A stretch of 64,000 nt of DNA from Carnobacterium alterfunditum DSM 5972 (GCF_000744115.1 NZ_JQLG01000004.1:434001-498000), one strand, 5' to 3'. Positions 8,924 to 17,756 are shown, counted from the first letter of the stretch. Notes: a model not told the origin generated them from the sequence alone. A program made the numbers and translations.

Positions 8924-9151
8924 ATGGATTTCACACAGGTAAAAGGATACAGTGATTTAGATACAAATCAAATCAGTTGGTTAACACATGTTTACGCACA
9001 ACATATGGATACATTGGATGATCCCATTAAATATGCCAAAGAAAATATTAAAGAAATCATATGGAACAATGTTCTTCAAACAATGGACATTTGTTTTGAC
9101 AACGGCGAGATCGCTCATTATAGCAGCAATGGAGAATGGGCTTACGCATAA
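8924..9151 (+). CDS. Small protein of unknown function, paralogue of the gene at 10381
   Basis: A 75-residue acidic soluble protein that I do not recognise. It is preceded by AAAGGAGG with good spacing, followed by a perfect terminator, and has a close paralogue 1.2 kb downstream, so it is a real gene. Shared blocks are TQVKGYSDLD, VYA-x-HMDTL, P-x-x-YA-x-x-NI-x-EI and F-x-NG-x-x-x-HY-x-x-NG-x-W. The latter half looks like two short beta hairpins (DNGEIAHYSSNGEW). It has no signal peptide or membrane segment. No function is assigned. Confidence 0.75.
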   Translation: MDFTQVKGYSDLDTNQISWLTHVYAQHMDTLDDPIKYAKENIKEIIWNNVLQTMDICFDNGEIAHYSSNGEWAYA

Positions 9152-9196
9152 CTTGCGTGAAGCTATCTTATCAATAGTGATATTGATTAAAATTTT

Positions 9197-9238
9197 AAAG
9201 TTTACAACAAGAGTAATTCTCGGTTGTAAACTTTTTTT
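9197..9238 (+). terminator. Intrinsic terminator of the first small paralogue
   Basis: A perfect 12-bp stem (9197-9208 with 9223-9234) with a 14-base loop runs into a T tract. Confidence 0.88.
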
Positions 9239-9253
9239 ATTTCGTCGATTGTA

Positions 9254-10270
9254 AAATTAAGCTAGACAACAAAAAAAGCCATTCGTGGTACACTCAAAAT
9301 GTATTTCCGACAAAAGAAGACATAGGAGTGATCACGGATGAGCTAGTGATGATAGAATCTTATTACCACAAAAATATCTCAGTTGCCAAAATAGCCATTT
9401 ATTTAAACCGAACTCGTACACCCATTTATACCGTCATCAACTTCTTAAAAGAAGGTCATACGGCCCTTGAGTATTACCAACAATACAAGGAAAATAAAAA
9501 GCGTTGCGGGCGTCACAGAATCGTTCTCCCAAAGAAACAACAGGCCTACATTAAAGATAAAGTCGCTCAAGGTTGGACTCCTGATGTCATTATTGGTCGG
9601 GCGGAAGAGCCCATTAAGTGTTCTGTTCGTACCCTTTACCGCCAATTCAAAGAAAAAATCTTTGATGAAACCACACTCCCAATGAAGGGGAAAAGAAAGC
9701 CAAATGGTCATAAAGAACGTCGAAGAAAACAAGCTTTCAAGCGGAATATCGCAGAAAGAGTGAAAGATTACCCTCAATTCACTAAAGAATTTGGCCATAT
9801 AGAAGGCGACACCATTGTAGGTGTCCAGCATAAAAGTGCCATTATAACGTTAGTGGAACGTCTGTCGAAAGTCATTATTACCTTGAAATCTGATGGACGT
9901 AAGGCCAGAGACATTGAAACAGCTATGAATCATTGGTTTCAAGTCATTCCAAGAAACTTATTCCGCTCTATCACGTTTGATTGTGGAAAAGAATTTTCTA
10001 ACTGGAAATCATTATGCAACCGCCACGATAGCGCCATTTATTTTGCGGATCCTGGAACACCTTCACAACGCGCTTTAAACGAAAATTCTAACGGTCTCCT
10101 CCGAAAAGATGGCTTGCCAAAAGAAATGGATTTTAATCAAGTCGACCAATCGTTTGTTTCCTCTGTTGCAGACAAGAGAAATAATATTCCAAGAAAATCA
10201 TTGAAGTATCAAACGCCATTGGAAGTATTTTTGAGTTACATGAGTGAAGATATTTTGTCTAGCTTAATTT
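9254..10270 (+). mobile_element. IS30-family insertion sequence
   Basis: The element is bounded by a perfect 16-bp inverted repeat, AAATTAAGCTAGACAA at 9254-9269 and its complement at 10255-10270, enclosing one transposase gene whose stop codon overlaps the right repeat. No target-site duplication is evident, so the outermost one or two bases are uncertain. It sits between two paralogous small genes. Confidence 0.9.
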
Positions 10271-10272
10271 GA
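9328..10272 (+). CDS. IS30-family transposase
   Basis: A 314-residue IS30 transposase with DDE chemistry. An N-terminal helix-turn-helix (SVAKIAIYLNRTRTPIYTVINFL) precedes the WTPDVIIGRAEEP motif and the core: FGHIEGDTIVG (first Asp), ITFDCGKEFSNW (second Asp), and YFADPGTPSQRALNENSNGLLRKDGLPK (catalytic Glu in ENSNGLLR). The frame is intact, so it may be active. The start is unclear: GTG at 9328 is used here, but IS30 relatives usually have a few more residues before the ITDELVMIE equivalent, and no good ribosome site fits. GTG at 9346 and ATG at 9349 are alternatives. Confidence 0.92.
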   Translation: MITDELVMIESYYHKNISVAKIAIYLNRTRTPIYTVINFLKEGHTALEYYQQYKENKKRCGRHRIVLPKKQQAYIKDKVAQGWTPDVIIGRAEEPIKCSVRTLYRQFKEKIFDETTLPMKGKRKPNGHKERRRKQAFKRNIAERVKDYPQFTKEFGHIEGDTIVGVQHKSAIITLVERLSKVIITLKSDGRKARDIETAMNHWFQVIPRNLFRSITFDCGKEFSNWKSLCNRHDSAIYFADPGTPSQRALNENSNGLLRKDGLPKEMDFNQVDQSFVSSVADKRNNIPRKSLKYQTPLEVFLSYMSEDILSSLI

Positions 10273-10380
10273 TAAATCAGAATTTTTAAAATAAAAGATA
10301 TCTGAGACACATTTTTTTATTTTAATTTTGATTGATAGTATAATTATAGAATAAGAAATAGGTGATTAGGAGGGATCGTT

Positions 10381-10608
10381 ATGTTATCAAAATTAACTCA
10401 AGTCAAAGGCTATTCTGATTTAGATGAGGAACAATTGCAGGTTCTTAGTTTAGTTTACGCTCGTCACATGGATACATTACAGAACCCACCCGAGTATGCG
10501 GTAGATAATATTATTGAGATCAATGATAATTCTAAACAAAATTTCGTTTCGATCACTTTCAAAAACGGCAAAGTTTTCCATTATACTCCTAATGGTTCTT
10601 GGTACTGA
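10381..10608 (+). CDS. Small protein of unknown function, paralogue of the gene at 8924
   Basis: A 75-residue protein related along its whole length to the gene at 8924 (shared TQVKGYSDLD, HMDTL, F-x-NG, HY-x-x-NG-x-W). It has a strong TAGGAGGGATC ribosome site nearly identical to that of its paralogue. A TATAAT at about 10338 may be its -10, but the -35 is poor. Its upstream region begins only 110 bases from the right end of the IS30 element. Function is unknown; retention of two copies suggests it is useful. Confidence 0.75.
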   Translation: MLSKLTQVKGYSDLDEEQLQVLSLVYARHMDTLQNPPEYAVDNIIEINDNSKQNFVSITFKNGKVFHYTPNGSWY

Positions 10609-10650
10609 CTAATTTTATTCCCTTAAGATCTACTTTTTCCAGCATTTTTT

Positions 10651-10705
10651 AGAGAACGCACTCTCATTTGATGAAGCAAATCATCAAAATGAGAGTGTGT
10701 TCTCT
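10651..10705 (+). terminator. Long hairpin after the second small paralogue
   Basis: A 24-bp near-perfect stem (10651-10674 with 10681-10705) follows the gene by about 40 bases and is flanked by T-rich sequence. It is the most distal member of a run of hairpins that fills this convergent intergenic region. Confidence 0.65.
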
Positions 10706-10743
10706 TTGTCTTGGCTGTTTCCCCAACTTTTCCGATTATTAGA

Positions 10744-10788
10744 GGTCCCACTCTTCCATGAAACGACTTTTGATGAACAAGTAGAACC
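10744..10788. repeat. Hairpin 4 of the intergenic stem-loop run
   Basis: A 16-bp stem (10744-10759 with 10773-10788) pairs completely except for one mismatch when G-U pairs are counted on the minus strand. It shares CTTGTTC-like arm sequence with the neighbouring hairpins but has no T tract. Confidence 0.5.
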
Positions 10789-10836
10789 AAAAAAAGGACT
10801 TGCTTCTAAGTGAAACGGCTCTTCACGTAGAAGTGG
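10785..10836 (-). terminator. Third tandem terminator after glutathione reductase
   Basis: A minus-strand stem of about 12 bp with one mismatch (10806-10817 with 10824-10835) is followed after a few bases by T7. Confidence 0.5.
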
Positions 10837-10839
10837 ATC

Positions 10840-10890
10840 AAAAAAAAATCCTCACTTGTTCGTCAAAGCTGGTTTGACGAACAAGTGAGG
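10840..10890 (-). terminator. Second tandem terminator after glutathione reductase
   Basis: A perfect 18-bp stem (10850-10867 with 10873-10890) with a five-base loop is followed by T9 on the minus strand. This is the strongest terminator of the group. Confidence 0.85.
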
Positions 10891-10892
10891 CA

Positions 10893-10929
10893 CAAAAAAA
10901 ACTCACTCTTCCGTGATGGAAAAGTAAGT
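10893..10929 (-). terminator. First terminator after glutathione reductase
   Basis: A 12-bp stem with two G-U pairs (10901-10912 with 10918-10929), then T8 on the minus strand, 27 bases after the gor stop. Confidence 0.8.
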
Positions 10930-10955
10930 TTCAAAAGTAGTCATGCCTAACCTAA

Positions 10956-12308
10956 CTAAGTCATTGTAACGAATTCTTCAGCTCCAGTAGGATGGATAGC
11001 CACCGTGTTATCAAAATCTGCTTTAGTCGCACCCATCTTAATGGCTACAGCGAAACCTTGAAGCATTTCATCCATTCCTGTTCCCATTCCATGGAGGCCG
11101 ACAACTCTTTCTTCCGGTCCACAGCAAACTAGTTTCATATAAGTCTTTTGTCTGTTTTTTGTAATTGAACTGTGCATAGCGGTAAATCTTGTCTCATATG
11201 TTTTTATTTGTATTTCACCGAACTTATCAATTGCTTGTTCTTCTGTCATACCTACTGTCCCGATTGGTGGGTGGGTAAAAACAACTGTTGGTATATTATC
11301 ATAATTTAAATGCTCTAATGGTTTATGATTAAACAATCGCTCAGAAAGACGTCTTCCTGCTGCAATAGCAACTGGTGTTAGTTCAACACGGCCGGTTACA
11401 TCTCCGATTGCATATATCCCTTTTGCCGTTGAATTTTGAAATTCATCCACAATAATATATCCACCATCATTAACGCTAACATCCGTCGATTCTAAATTTA
11501 AATTTTCTGTATTTGGCTTGCGACCGATTGCCCAGATAAGCGTGTCAGTTTCATGAGTTGTTCCATCTTCTAAATAAAGAGTCAGGCTGCCATCATCATT
11601 CTTTTCTACTTTTTCAGGAGTCGCATACGTATGAAGAGTAGCCCCTTCTCGTTCCATTGTTTCCAGTAATCCCTCAACTATAATCGAATCAAAATTTCTT
11701 AATGGTGCGTGCTGGCGAACAAATAAATGTGTATCAGATCCTAATCCATGCAATACACCTGCTAATTCTACTGCGATGTAACCTGCTCCTACGATTGCTG
11801 TTCGTTTTGGCAATTCTGTTAGTTCAAAAAAGCCATCCGAATCTATACCATATTCAGCTCCTGGAATAGTTGGAAATTCTGATTGTCCACCTGTCGCAAT
11901 AAGAATGTGGTCTGCCGTATATTGTTTTCCATTTACTTCAACGGTTTTATTATCAATAAACTTCGCATAGCCGTTTATTAAATCAACATCATTACTAGCT
12001 AACCCATTCTCATAACTACCGTGTAATCGTTCAATAAAAGCTTCTCTATTTTCAACTAACTTGGAAAAATTCAAATTTTTCGAAGGTATATCGATCCCAT
12101 AATCGGAAGCATATAAATTCATCTCATCCATCATTTGTGCTCCGTGCCACATAATTTTTTTAGGTACACATCCTACATTGACACATGTTCCACCGATAAC
12201 ATTGCTTTCTATTAGTGCGCCTTTAGCCCCATGCATTCCTGCACGATTGATAGAAGCTATTCCGCCACTTCCGCCACCGATAGCAATATAATCATACTTC
12301 TCGATCAT
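10956..12308 (-). CDS. gor: Glutathione-disulfide reductase
   Basis: A 450-residue FAD/NADPH pyridine-nucleotide disulfide oxidoreductase that reduces oxidised glutathione in the cytoplasm. The FAD-binding [16 protein letters not shown] lies at the N-terminus, the redox pair is Cys42/Cys47 in [13 protein letters not shown], the NADPH motif is [13 protein letters not shown] with downstream Arg residues, FAD motif 2 is YAIGDVTG, and His439 with Glu in AIHPTGAEE completes the active site of the partner subunit. The pattern is that of Gram-positive glutathione reductases. It is monocistronic with several terminators behind it. A minus-strand TATACT about 30 bases upstream may be its -10. Confidence 0.95.
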   Translation of the reverse strand: MIEKYDYIAIGGGSGGIASINRAGMHGAKGALIESNVIGGTCVNVGCVPKKIMWHGAQMMDEMNLYASDYGIDIPSKNLNFSKLVENREAFIERLHGSYENGLASNDVDLINGYAKFIDNKTVEVNGKQYTADHILIATGGQSEFPTIPGAEYGIDSDGFFELTELPKRTAIVGAGYIAVELAGVLHGLGSDTHLFVRQHAPLRNFDSIIVEGLLETMEREGATLHTYATPEKVEKNDDGSLTLYLEDGTTHETDTLIWAIGRKPNTENLNLESTDVSVNDGGYIIVDEFQNSTAKGIYAIGDVTGRVELTPVAIAAGRRLSERLFNHKPLEHLNYDNIPTVVFTHPPIGTVGMTEEQAIDKFGEIQIKTYETRFTAMHSSITKNRQKTYMKLVCCGPEERVVGLHGMGTGMDEMLQGFAVAIKMGATKADFDNTVAIHPTGAEEFVTMT

Positions 12309-12740
12309 TTTATCTCCTACTTTCTTTCAATGTACTTACTTAAGTATAGCTATTTGTTACCTATAAAGAAAGGAGAAGCTTTCGCAAAATTAATATATTA
12401 TTATAGTTACTCAGATCTATCATTTTTAGTATTGATAGAATTACTCTAATTGTATCAACACTAAAAATTATGGAGGAATAGGGTTGCTTGTAGCCTAAAA
12501 TGAAGCACTGTGGGCAAATAACGCCCAAGTGTATCATTTTTGTAAGCTGCTAAAGCAGCAACAACCATGATACACTTTTGGTTTTAGGCTTCTGACTTTC
12601 CCTTGGCTCTCCAAAAGCAAACCCATTCATTCCAGAAGATTTTTTTCAAGTATCTACACCATTTGATGTAGAACCAATTATTCCTCACGATACTTCATTT
12701 CTTCTTTAAAATTCATTTTACAAGTTAGTTGTTTAACTAT
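12309..12740. other. 432-bp gene-free gap between gor and the xanthine permease
   Basis: Besides the palindromic repeat listed separately, this gap holds an isolated 16-bp stem with one mismatch (12422-12437 with 12454-12469) without a T tract. Otherwise I see the gor upstream region and no open frame with a ribosome site. Confidence 0.6.
12464..12640 (+). repeat. Palindromic intergenic repeat, copy A (subfamily 1)
   Basis: The left end (GGAATAGGG-TTGCTTGTAGCC) and right end (GGCTCTCC-AAAGCAAACCC-ATTCCAGAAG) are imperfect inverted copies of each other. Inside is a long hairpin: AAGTGTATCAT pairs with ATGATACACTT around GCTGC-TAAA-GCAGC. The interior matches copy C at 41725-41936 almost base for base but differs from copies B, D and E. 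Confidence 0.85.
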
Positions 12741-14084
12741 TTAAACTTCAGCCTTTGTCATAGGTTCTGCAGGCATAATAATATTCAAGACCAATGCCAC
12801 TAAACAAGCTATCACAATTGCCGATCCCCCAAATAAATCTGCTAAGAAATTTGGTAAACCTGCCATTGCTTCAGGAACTTGGGTCAATCCTAATCCAAAT
12901 ACTAAAGAAAGACCAATAATCACTTTTGAACGATCAGTTAAAGGCTCTGCCGTTAATATACCAATTCCTGTTAGAGTAATTTGAGAAAAGATGATAATAG
13001 AAGCTCCACCAATAACTGCTTGAGGTAAAGTAGAAATCATCGCTCCAAATTTAGGCACTAACCCAGCAGCTATTAAAAAGACTGATCCAACCGCTACAAT
13101 ATAACGACTCATCATCTTAGTAAAAGAAATCATCCCTACATTTTGACTAAAAGAGGTGTTCGGTAAAGAATTAAACATAGCTGCTAAAGCAGAAGTCACT
13201 CCATTTGCTATGATAGATCCAGATAGTTCTTTATCTGTTGGCTCTCTATCTGATCCACCCATCGTTATTGCGGTAACATCTCCAACTGTTTCTACTGCTG
13301 TAACAACAAACATAATCAACATAGGTGCGATGGCACCCCATTGAAACGTCAACGGAAAATAAAAAGGTTGAGGCAATGAAAACCAAGTTGCTTCTCTTAT
13401 TGGGCCAAATTCTACCATGTTAAGTGCAACCGCCACGATATATCCTATAACAATAGCAATTAAAATCGATGATGTTTTAGCCATACCTTTACCGAATTGA
13501 TTTAGAAGTAAAACTAAAAACATGACAAACAAAGAAACCAACCAATTTTTCATTGAGCCAAATGTTTCAGACCCATTCCCACCGGCCATAGCCTGAATAC
13601 CTGTTGGAAGTAAGGATAAACCAATCGTCAACACGACTGTTCCCGTAACCACTTTTGGAAAAAAACGTCTCAAGGGTTGTAAAATAAATCCTAATCCGGC
13701 ACAAAAGAGCCCGCCAACGAATGTAGCTCCTAATAACCCAGAGATACCGTATCCACTAGCGATTGAAATATTCGTTGGCAAAAAGCCAAAACTGCTTCCC
13801 ATTACAACAGGAAGCTTAGCTCCTACTTTCCAGATTGGGTAACATTGTATTAATGTCGCTACTCCAGCCATAACCATTGCACTTTGGACTAGCACGGTCA
13901 AGTCTCTACCTGAGATCCCAACTACTTTTGCTACGATTATCGGAACAGCTATATTGCCTAAAAACATGGCGAAGATATGTTGCAACCCTAACGGAACAGC
14001 TTCTCTTAAAGGGGGAATACCATCTACATCATACTTGCTTCTATTAACGGGTTCATTTCTCTTTATCGAAGAAAGAAAGTTCAT
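12741..14084 (-). CDS. NCS2 nucleobase:cation symporter, xanthine/uric-acid or uracil permease type
   Basis: A 447-residue, roughly 14-helix membrane permease. Motifs include GLQHIFAMFLGNIAVPIIV in helix 1, VVMGSSFGFLPTNISIA, FVVTAVETVGDVTAIT (the Glu-containing signature of xanthine permeases), and the NCS2 motif NSLPNTSFSQNVG. These favour the xanthine/urate branch over uracil. The ATG at 14084 is chosen because TAGGAG sits eight bases upstream; an 11-residue extension is possible in frame but has no such site. No riboswitch is seen in its leader. A guanine deaminase gene 3.7 kb upstream would make xanthine, so a purine-salvage role fits. Confidence 0.85.
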   Translation of the reverse strand: MNFLSSIKRNEPVNRSKYDVDGIPPLREAVPLGLQHIFAMFLGNIAVPIIVAKVVGISGRDLTVLVQSAMVMAGVATLIQCYPIWKVGAKLPVVMGSSFGFLPTNISIASGYGISGLLGATFVGGLFCAGLGFILQPLRRFFPKVVTGTVVLTIGLSLLPTGIQAMAGGNGSETFGSMKNWLVSLFVMFLVLLLNQFGKGMAKTSSILIAIVIGYIVAVALNMVEFGPIREATWFSLPQPFYFPLTFQWGAIAPMLIMFVVTAVETVGDVTAITMGGSDREPTDKELSGSIIANGVTSALAAMFNSLPNTSFSQNVGMISFTKMMSRYIVAVGSVFLIAAGLVPKFGAMISTLPQAVIGGASIIIFSQITLTGIGILTAEPLTDRSKVIIGLSLVFGLGLTQVPEAMAGLPNFLADLFGGSAIVIACLVALVLNIIMPAEPMTKAEV

Positions 14085-14171
14085 TTGATCAGCTCCTAAT
14101 TTATACTTATAACACACACTTAACGTTTAGTTCAGTCAGATAGATTCAACTTTTTATTTTTTAACAGTTCT

Positions 14172-15464
14172 CTAATAATTGTTGACCGCAAAATCAGGCC
14201 CTCTATCTTTAGATATTTTGCTCCAATACGCTATCTCTTTATTATCTTGCTTGTTTATTTTTAAAAGAGCTGCCAACAATTTTTCTTCTGTGAACGTGTT
14301 CGGATCAAGTATTTCAGCTAACTGTCTTTTTTCACAATCATAGGCAATATTAAATTGATCGCTTGAAAAAGGTAAAATAATCATTGGTTTGCCATAATAC
14401 AATGCCTCTGTAAAGGTATTGCAACCTCCGTGAAAAATAACGTTATCCATATAAGGCATTAGAGCTTTTTGTGGAATGAATTCTTCGATAATAACAAAAT
14501 CAGAGCGATATTCGTTTAATTTTTCAGCGTTGCTTCCTGCTGAAACAATCAAAAGGGAATCTTGATTTGCTTTGTTTGAGCCTATTATAAGCTTTTCAAG
14601 TACATCTACTCGATTAGATAAGAATGTTCCTAGAGTTATTAATATTATATTCTTTTTACCTTTTATTTTGTTTAACCACTCTTCATCTAATGACTCTTCT
14701 TCAAAACAATTACCCATAAAGATTTTATTGGGCAATTGCTCAGCATCTTCAATAGAATCAAAATCAAAATAATTATAAAGGATCGCTCTATCTGAAACTA
14801 AACTAAAAGCATTTTCTATTTGTTTGCGATTGCTCGAACTTTCTTCTATCATCGTATTAAAAATTGTTGTAAATTCATTTTGCGTTTTTTTCGAAACTTG
14901 TTTTAATTCTTCTAACTGTTTTTGATCCACAGGTATTGCAGAAGGCCAATTTTTAGGAACACCATAATGCTCATTCCTCATTGGGATCGTTCGTGGATGA
15001 GGTGGGCAAAACGTTACAAAAGGAAGGTCTAAAGAATACAATCCTAAAGTGACACCATAGGATAAAATATCCACCACATATAAATCTATTTCTAAAGAGT
15101 CAGCTATTTTTTTGATTTTCAAAATGAGTTCTTCTGGTTTATAAAGCATATCTTTTTCTCTGTGCTTAGACTGTGTAATGAGCGTTTCGATAGCTCCTTT
15201 TCTTGTTGATTCAAAAAAATCATCTAATCTGTCTTTTTCTGAATCAGGATGGTTCGTGATCTCAGCTTTGCCAACATTTTTATTTTTACTGATATCTATC
15301 TCGTAGAAAGATAAATTTGCTTGTTCGACTTGAACTCTAAACTCACTGCTGCATCCAAACGTCACATCTTTTCCAAGTTTTTTAAAACTCTTCGCAAGAA
15401 CTAATAGTGGAGTAAAATGAGAATAAAACGGAGGACTTATAAAAAATATATGGTTAGTATTCAT
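14172..15464 (-). CDS. MGT/UGT-type GT-B glycosyltransferase
   Basis: A 430-residue soluble GT1-family enzyme that transfers a sugar from a UDP-sugar to a small or lipid acceptor. The N-terminal domain starts IFFISPPFYSHFTPLLVLAKSF, the acceptor-side Rossmann fold with the expected His. The C-terminal donor domain has LITLGTFLSNR, VIIEEFIPQKALMPYMD, and VIFHGGCNTFTEALYYGKPMIILPFSSDQFNIA, the complete UGT signature with the HGG-x-NT-x-x-E core. Its start overlaps the end of the upstream glycosyltransferase gene by 11 bases, so the two enzymes probably work in sequence. The acceptor is unknown. No membrane helix is seen. Confidence 0.8.
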   Translation of the reverse strand: MNTNHIFFISPPFYSHFTPLLVLAKSFKKLGKDVTFGCSSEFRVQVEQANLSFYEIDISKNKNVGKAEITNHPDSEKDRLDDFFESTRKGAIETLITQSKHREKDMLYKPEELILKIKKIADSLEIDLYVVDILSYGVTLGLYSLDLPFVTFCPPHPRTIPMRNEHYGVPKNWPSAIPVDQKQLEELKQVSKKTQNEFTTIFNTMIEESSSNRKQIENAFSLVSDRAILYNYFDFDSIEDAEQLPNKIFMGNCFEEESLDEEWLNKIKGKKNIILITLGTFLSNRVDVLEKLIIGSNKANQDSLLIVSAGSNAEKLNEYRSDFVIIEEFIPQKALMPYMDNVIFHGGCNTFTEALYYGKPMIILPFSSDQFNIAYDCEKRQLAEILDPNTFTEEKLLAALLKINKQDNKEIAYWSKISKDRGPDFAVNNY

Positions 15465-17499
15465 TCACTTTTCCCCTTTCTAAAGATAAATAAAACAATA
15501 AAAACTCTTTAGCTATTTCTTCCATAGAAAAACGGTCTTTAACTGTTTTTTCTCCAGCATCTTGTATCCTCTCAAAAGCTATCGGATTATTTGTAAATCG
15601 CTGGATAATTATTTCTGTTTCTTCAGAAATGGTCTGCCAATTGGATGTATCAATTAAAAACCCATTGATATCATTTTCCAAATAACTTTTTACGCCTCCT
15701 CTTTCAGGTCCCAATACTAAGAACTTCTGTGATAAGGCTTCTAAAATAGCTATTCCAAATTCTTCTTTTTTGCTTGAACAAAGATAAATTTGCGGATAGT
15801 TTTCTTGATGCTCCATAATTTTCTTTTCAATCATTCTTATTTTTTCATTTGACAAAGCACCCATATGATGGAATTTATCTTTTAGATGCGGGTGTTCAGT
15901 GAGGTATTCTTCAAAAGAATGAATCATTTTCATTTCGTCAGTACTAGGATTTTCTAAATCTCCACCAATCAACAATAAATTATACACATCCGAAATACTC
16001 GAATTCCCCCATGCTTTTAACAACTCATCTTGAGATTTTAGTTGCTCTAATCTACCTACATTTAAAATGATTGGTCTGTCAAAGAATTCTTTTTTTAAAT
16101 TAATTCCCTTTAATTCTTTGTAGCTATTTAATTTCTCATCAGTATTTTCTGGATTTCCACCTGCTTTTATTCCTTCACTGATCATCCACAATGCATCTTT
16201 TTTATCTTCTTTGAGTAATTGTGGAAAATAGGATTCTAGTTCTTTTCCTACCGTATGATCACCTATTCCAACTATTTGATCACTTTCAGAAATTAATTCG
16301 TCGCCTATCTTTATTTTATTCAGTTTTTGAAAATATTCATTCGCATCAAAAGCTTTTAACGTCCCATCATTATTGGTCATATTACGATGTGGATCCGGTG
16401 TTAAGGTAAAAACTAGCCTCTTACCTAATTGCTTACTTAAAAGTGCTACTGCTCTAGACGCATTATCTAAATAGCGAACATGAAAAATATCTGGTTCAAT
16501 CTCTAATTTTATTAGGAACCTATCGATAGCTCTTTTAATAAATTGTTCCTTTTTTAAAAAAGGATCTTTATTTGTTGCATCTATATAAATAGGAGCTCTC
16601 AGAAATAAATGGTTATCAGAGTAAAAATTCATAAGTGATTGATTATGTGACCATTCATTTGTGATCGTTAATGTCACAACTAACGAAACTTCTTTTGACT
16701 TAGACAACTCATTTCCTAACGTCTTCAAAAATACTGCCATTCCACCATTGTTGCCTTTTCCACTGTTTTCAAAATCGCCATAAAACATTGATTGTAAAAT
16801 CGTCAACCCATTATGCTGAATAGGCTGTTCCTTATTGAGAATTGCCATATAGTCAGTAAATAATTTTTTATTCGCTTGAAAAGGAAGCAAATTTTCAATA
16901 TTTTCATAGTTTAGATTTTCTAATGAATAAAGTTCCACCAATAAATCTATCAGCTGTATCTTAATATTAATTGGATAATCTTCTTTCAGCCACTCGTATA
17001 TCGCTTGTTCGAATCCCTCTACTTTAAAATGATAAAGATAGTCTATCACTATCGAGAAAACATCCAACTGCTTTATATGGTATTTTAATACGTTTTCCAG
17101 CGTTTCTTTAGTCAATACATCTCTATCGCATTCAATGCAACTATCTACTAAGGCGTAAACGACTGATTCGTCTGTTTTTTCTTTAGACAAAAGCTCGATC
17201 ACTACTTTATCGAAACCTTCTTTAGTAAGAAGGAGATGGTTGTCCATAATTAAATTTACTATATACCGATCTAGGTAGTCATTTTGGCCTAAATAAGCAA
17301 GACCTTTAACAATTTCGCTTTCTTTTATCTCTTTTTTTGTAGCGAGTTGCATGATCTCTTTAAACTGATTTAAAATTGTTTCTGAATTTAACGTCCCAAC
17401 AAGATTCTCTTCTTGATATTTTTTTAAAAAAAATAAAGGGAATGAAGGATCCTGTTCTTTCTCAAAATAATTATTCCTCAATTCAATAAACTTATTCAT
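15454..17499 (-). CDS. GT4-type glycosyltransferase with a novel helical N-terminal region
   Basis: A 681-residue protein. From about residue 230 it has a GT-B fold of the sucrose-phosphate-synthase/GT4 kind: GKGNNGGMAVFLKTLGNELS, LEIEPDIFHVRYLDNAS, LVFTLTPDPHRN, then the donor domain with ILNVGRLEQLKSQDELLKA, LLLIGGDLENP, and SSKKEEFGIAILEALSQ (the E-x7-E motif). Residues 1-230 are helical, rich in Leu, Glu and Asp with HEAT-like regularity, and I do not recognise them. It is the first gene of a two-gene operon with the MGT-type enzyme. The product is unknown; glycolipid or glycosylated small-molecule synthesis is a guess. Confidence 0.7.
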   Translation of the reverse strand: MNKFIELRNNYFEKEQDPSFPLFFLKKYQEENLVGTLNSETILNQFKEIMQLATKKEIKESEIVKGLAYLGQNDYLDRYIVNLIMDNHLLLTKEGFDKVVIELLSKEKTDESVVYALVDSCIECDRDVLTKETLENVLKYHIKQLDVFSIVIDYLYHFKVEGFEQAIYEWLKEDYPINIKIQLIDLLVELYSLENLNYENIENLLPFQANKKLFTDYMAILNKEQPIQHNGLTILQSMFYGDFENSGKGNNGGMAVFLKTLGNELSKSKEVSLVVTLTITNEWSHNQSLMNFYSDNHLFLRAPIYIDATNKDPFLKKEQFIKRAIDRFLIKLEIEPDIFHVRYLDNASRAVALLSKQLGKRLVFTLTPDPHRNMTNNDGTLKAFDANEYFQKLNKIKIGDELISESDQIVGIGDHTVGKELESYFPQLLKEDKKDALWMISEGIKAGGNPENTDEKLNSYKELKGINLKKEFFDRPIILNVGRLEQLKSQDELLKAWGNSSISDVYNLLLIGGDLENPSTDEMKMIHSFEEYLTEHPHLKDKFHHMGALSNEKIRMIEKKIMEHQENYPQIYLCSSKKEEFGIAILEALSQKFLVLGPERGGVKSYLENDINGFLIDTSNWQTISEETEIIIQRFTNNPIAFERIQDAGEKTVKDRFSMEEIAKEFLLFYLSLERGKVNEY

Positions 17500-17609
17500 G
17501 GTTTACCACCTTTCTAAAAGAAATCGTATTCATCTTAATTCATTTAAATCCTTATAATTTTCGATTTCATATTTCAAAAATGCTGTTTTGAAACAAACTG
17601 GTAGACAAT

Positions 17610-17638
17610 ATTATAACATAGTAAGAGTTAAAGAACCG
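17610..17638 (-). promoter_or_regulatory. Promoter of the glycosyltransferase pair
   Basis: Minus-strand TGTTATAAT is a perfect extended -10 (17610-17618). The -35 position 17 bases upstream is weak. It lies about 110 bases before the first gene. Confidence 0.5.
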
Positions 17639-17687
17639 TCTTTATTTATCCAGCTAGTGTCTGCTCAACTACCCTAATGAATCTAAC

Positions 17688-17739
17688 AAAAAAACTTAGG
17701 AAACGACAATAAATGAATATTGCAATCCCTTAAGTTTTT
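17688..17739 (-). terminator. Terminator after the guanine-deaminase-like gene
   Basis: An 11-bp stem with one bulge (17688-17700 with 17728-17739) and a 27-base loop ends in T7 on the minus strand. Confidence 0.6.
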
Positions 17740-17756
17740 GAAATCTGTTGCATTTC

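Noticed and set aside
8988-9254. 88-codon frame overlapping the first small paralogue
   Set aside because: It runs through the terminator, and the other frame is the one conserved in the paralogue at 10381.
12422-12469. 16-bp stem-loop as a terminator of the xanthine permease
   Set aside because: No T tract in either direction, and it lies some 270 bases beyond the permease stop with a repeat in between.
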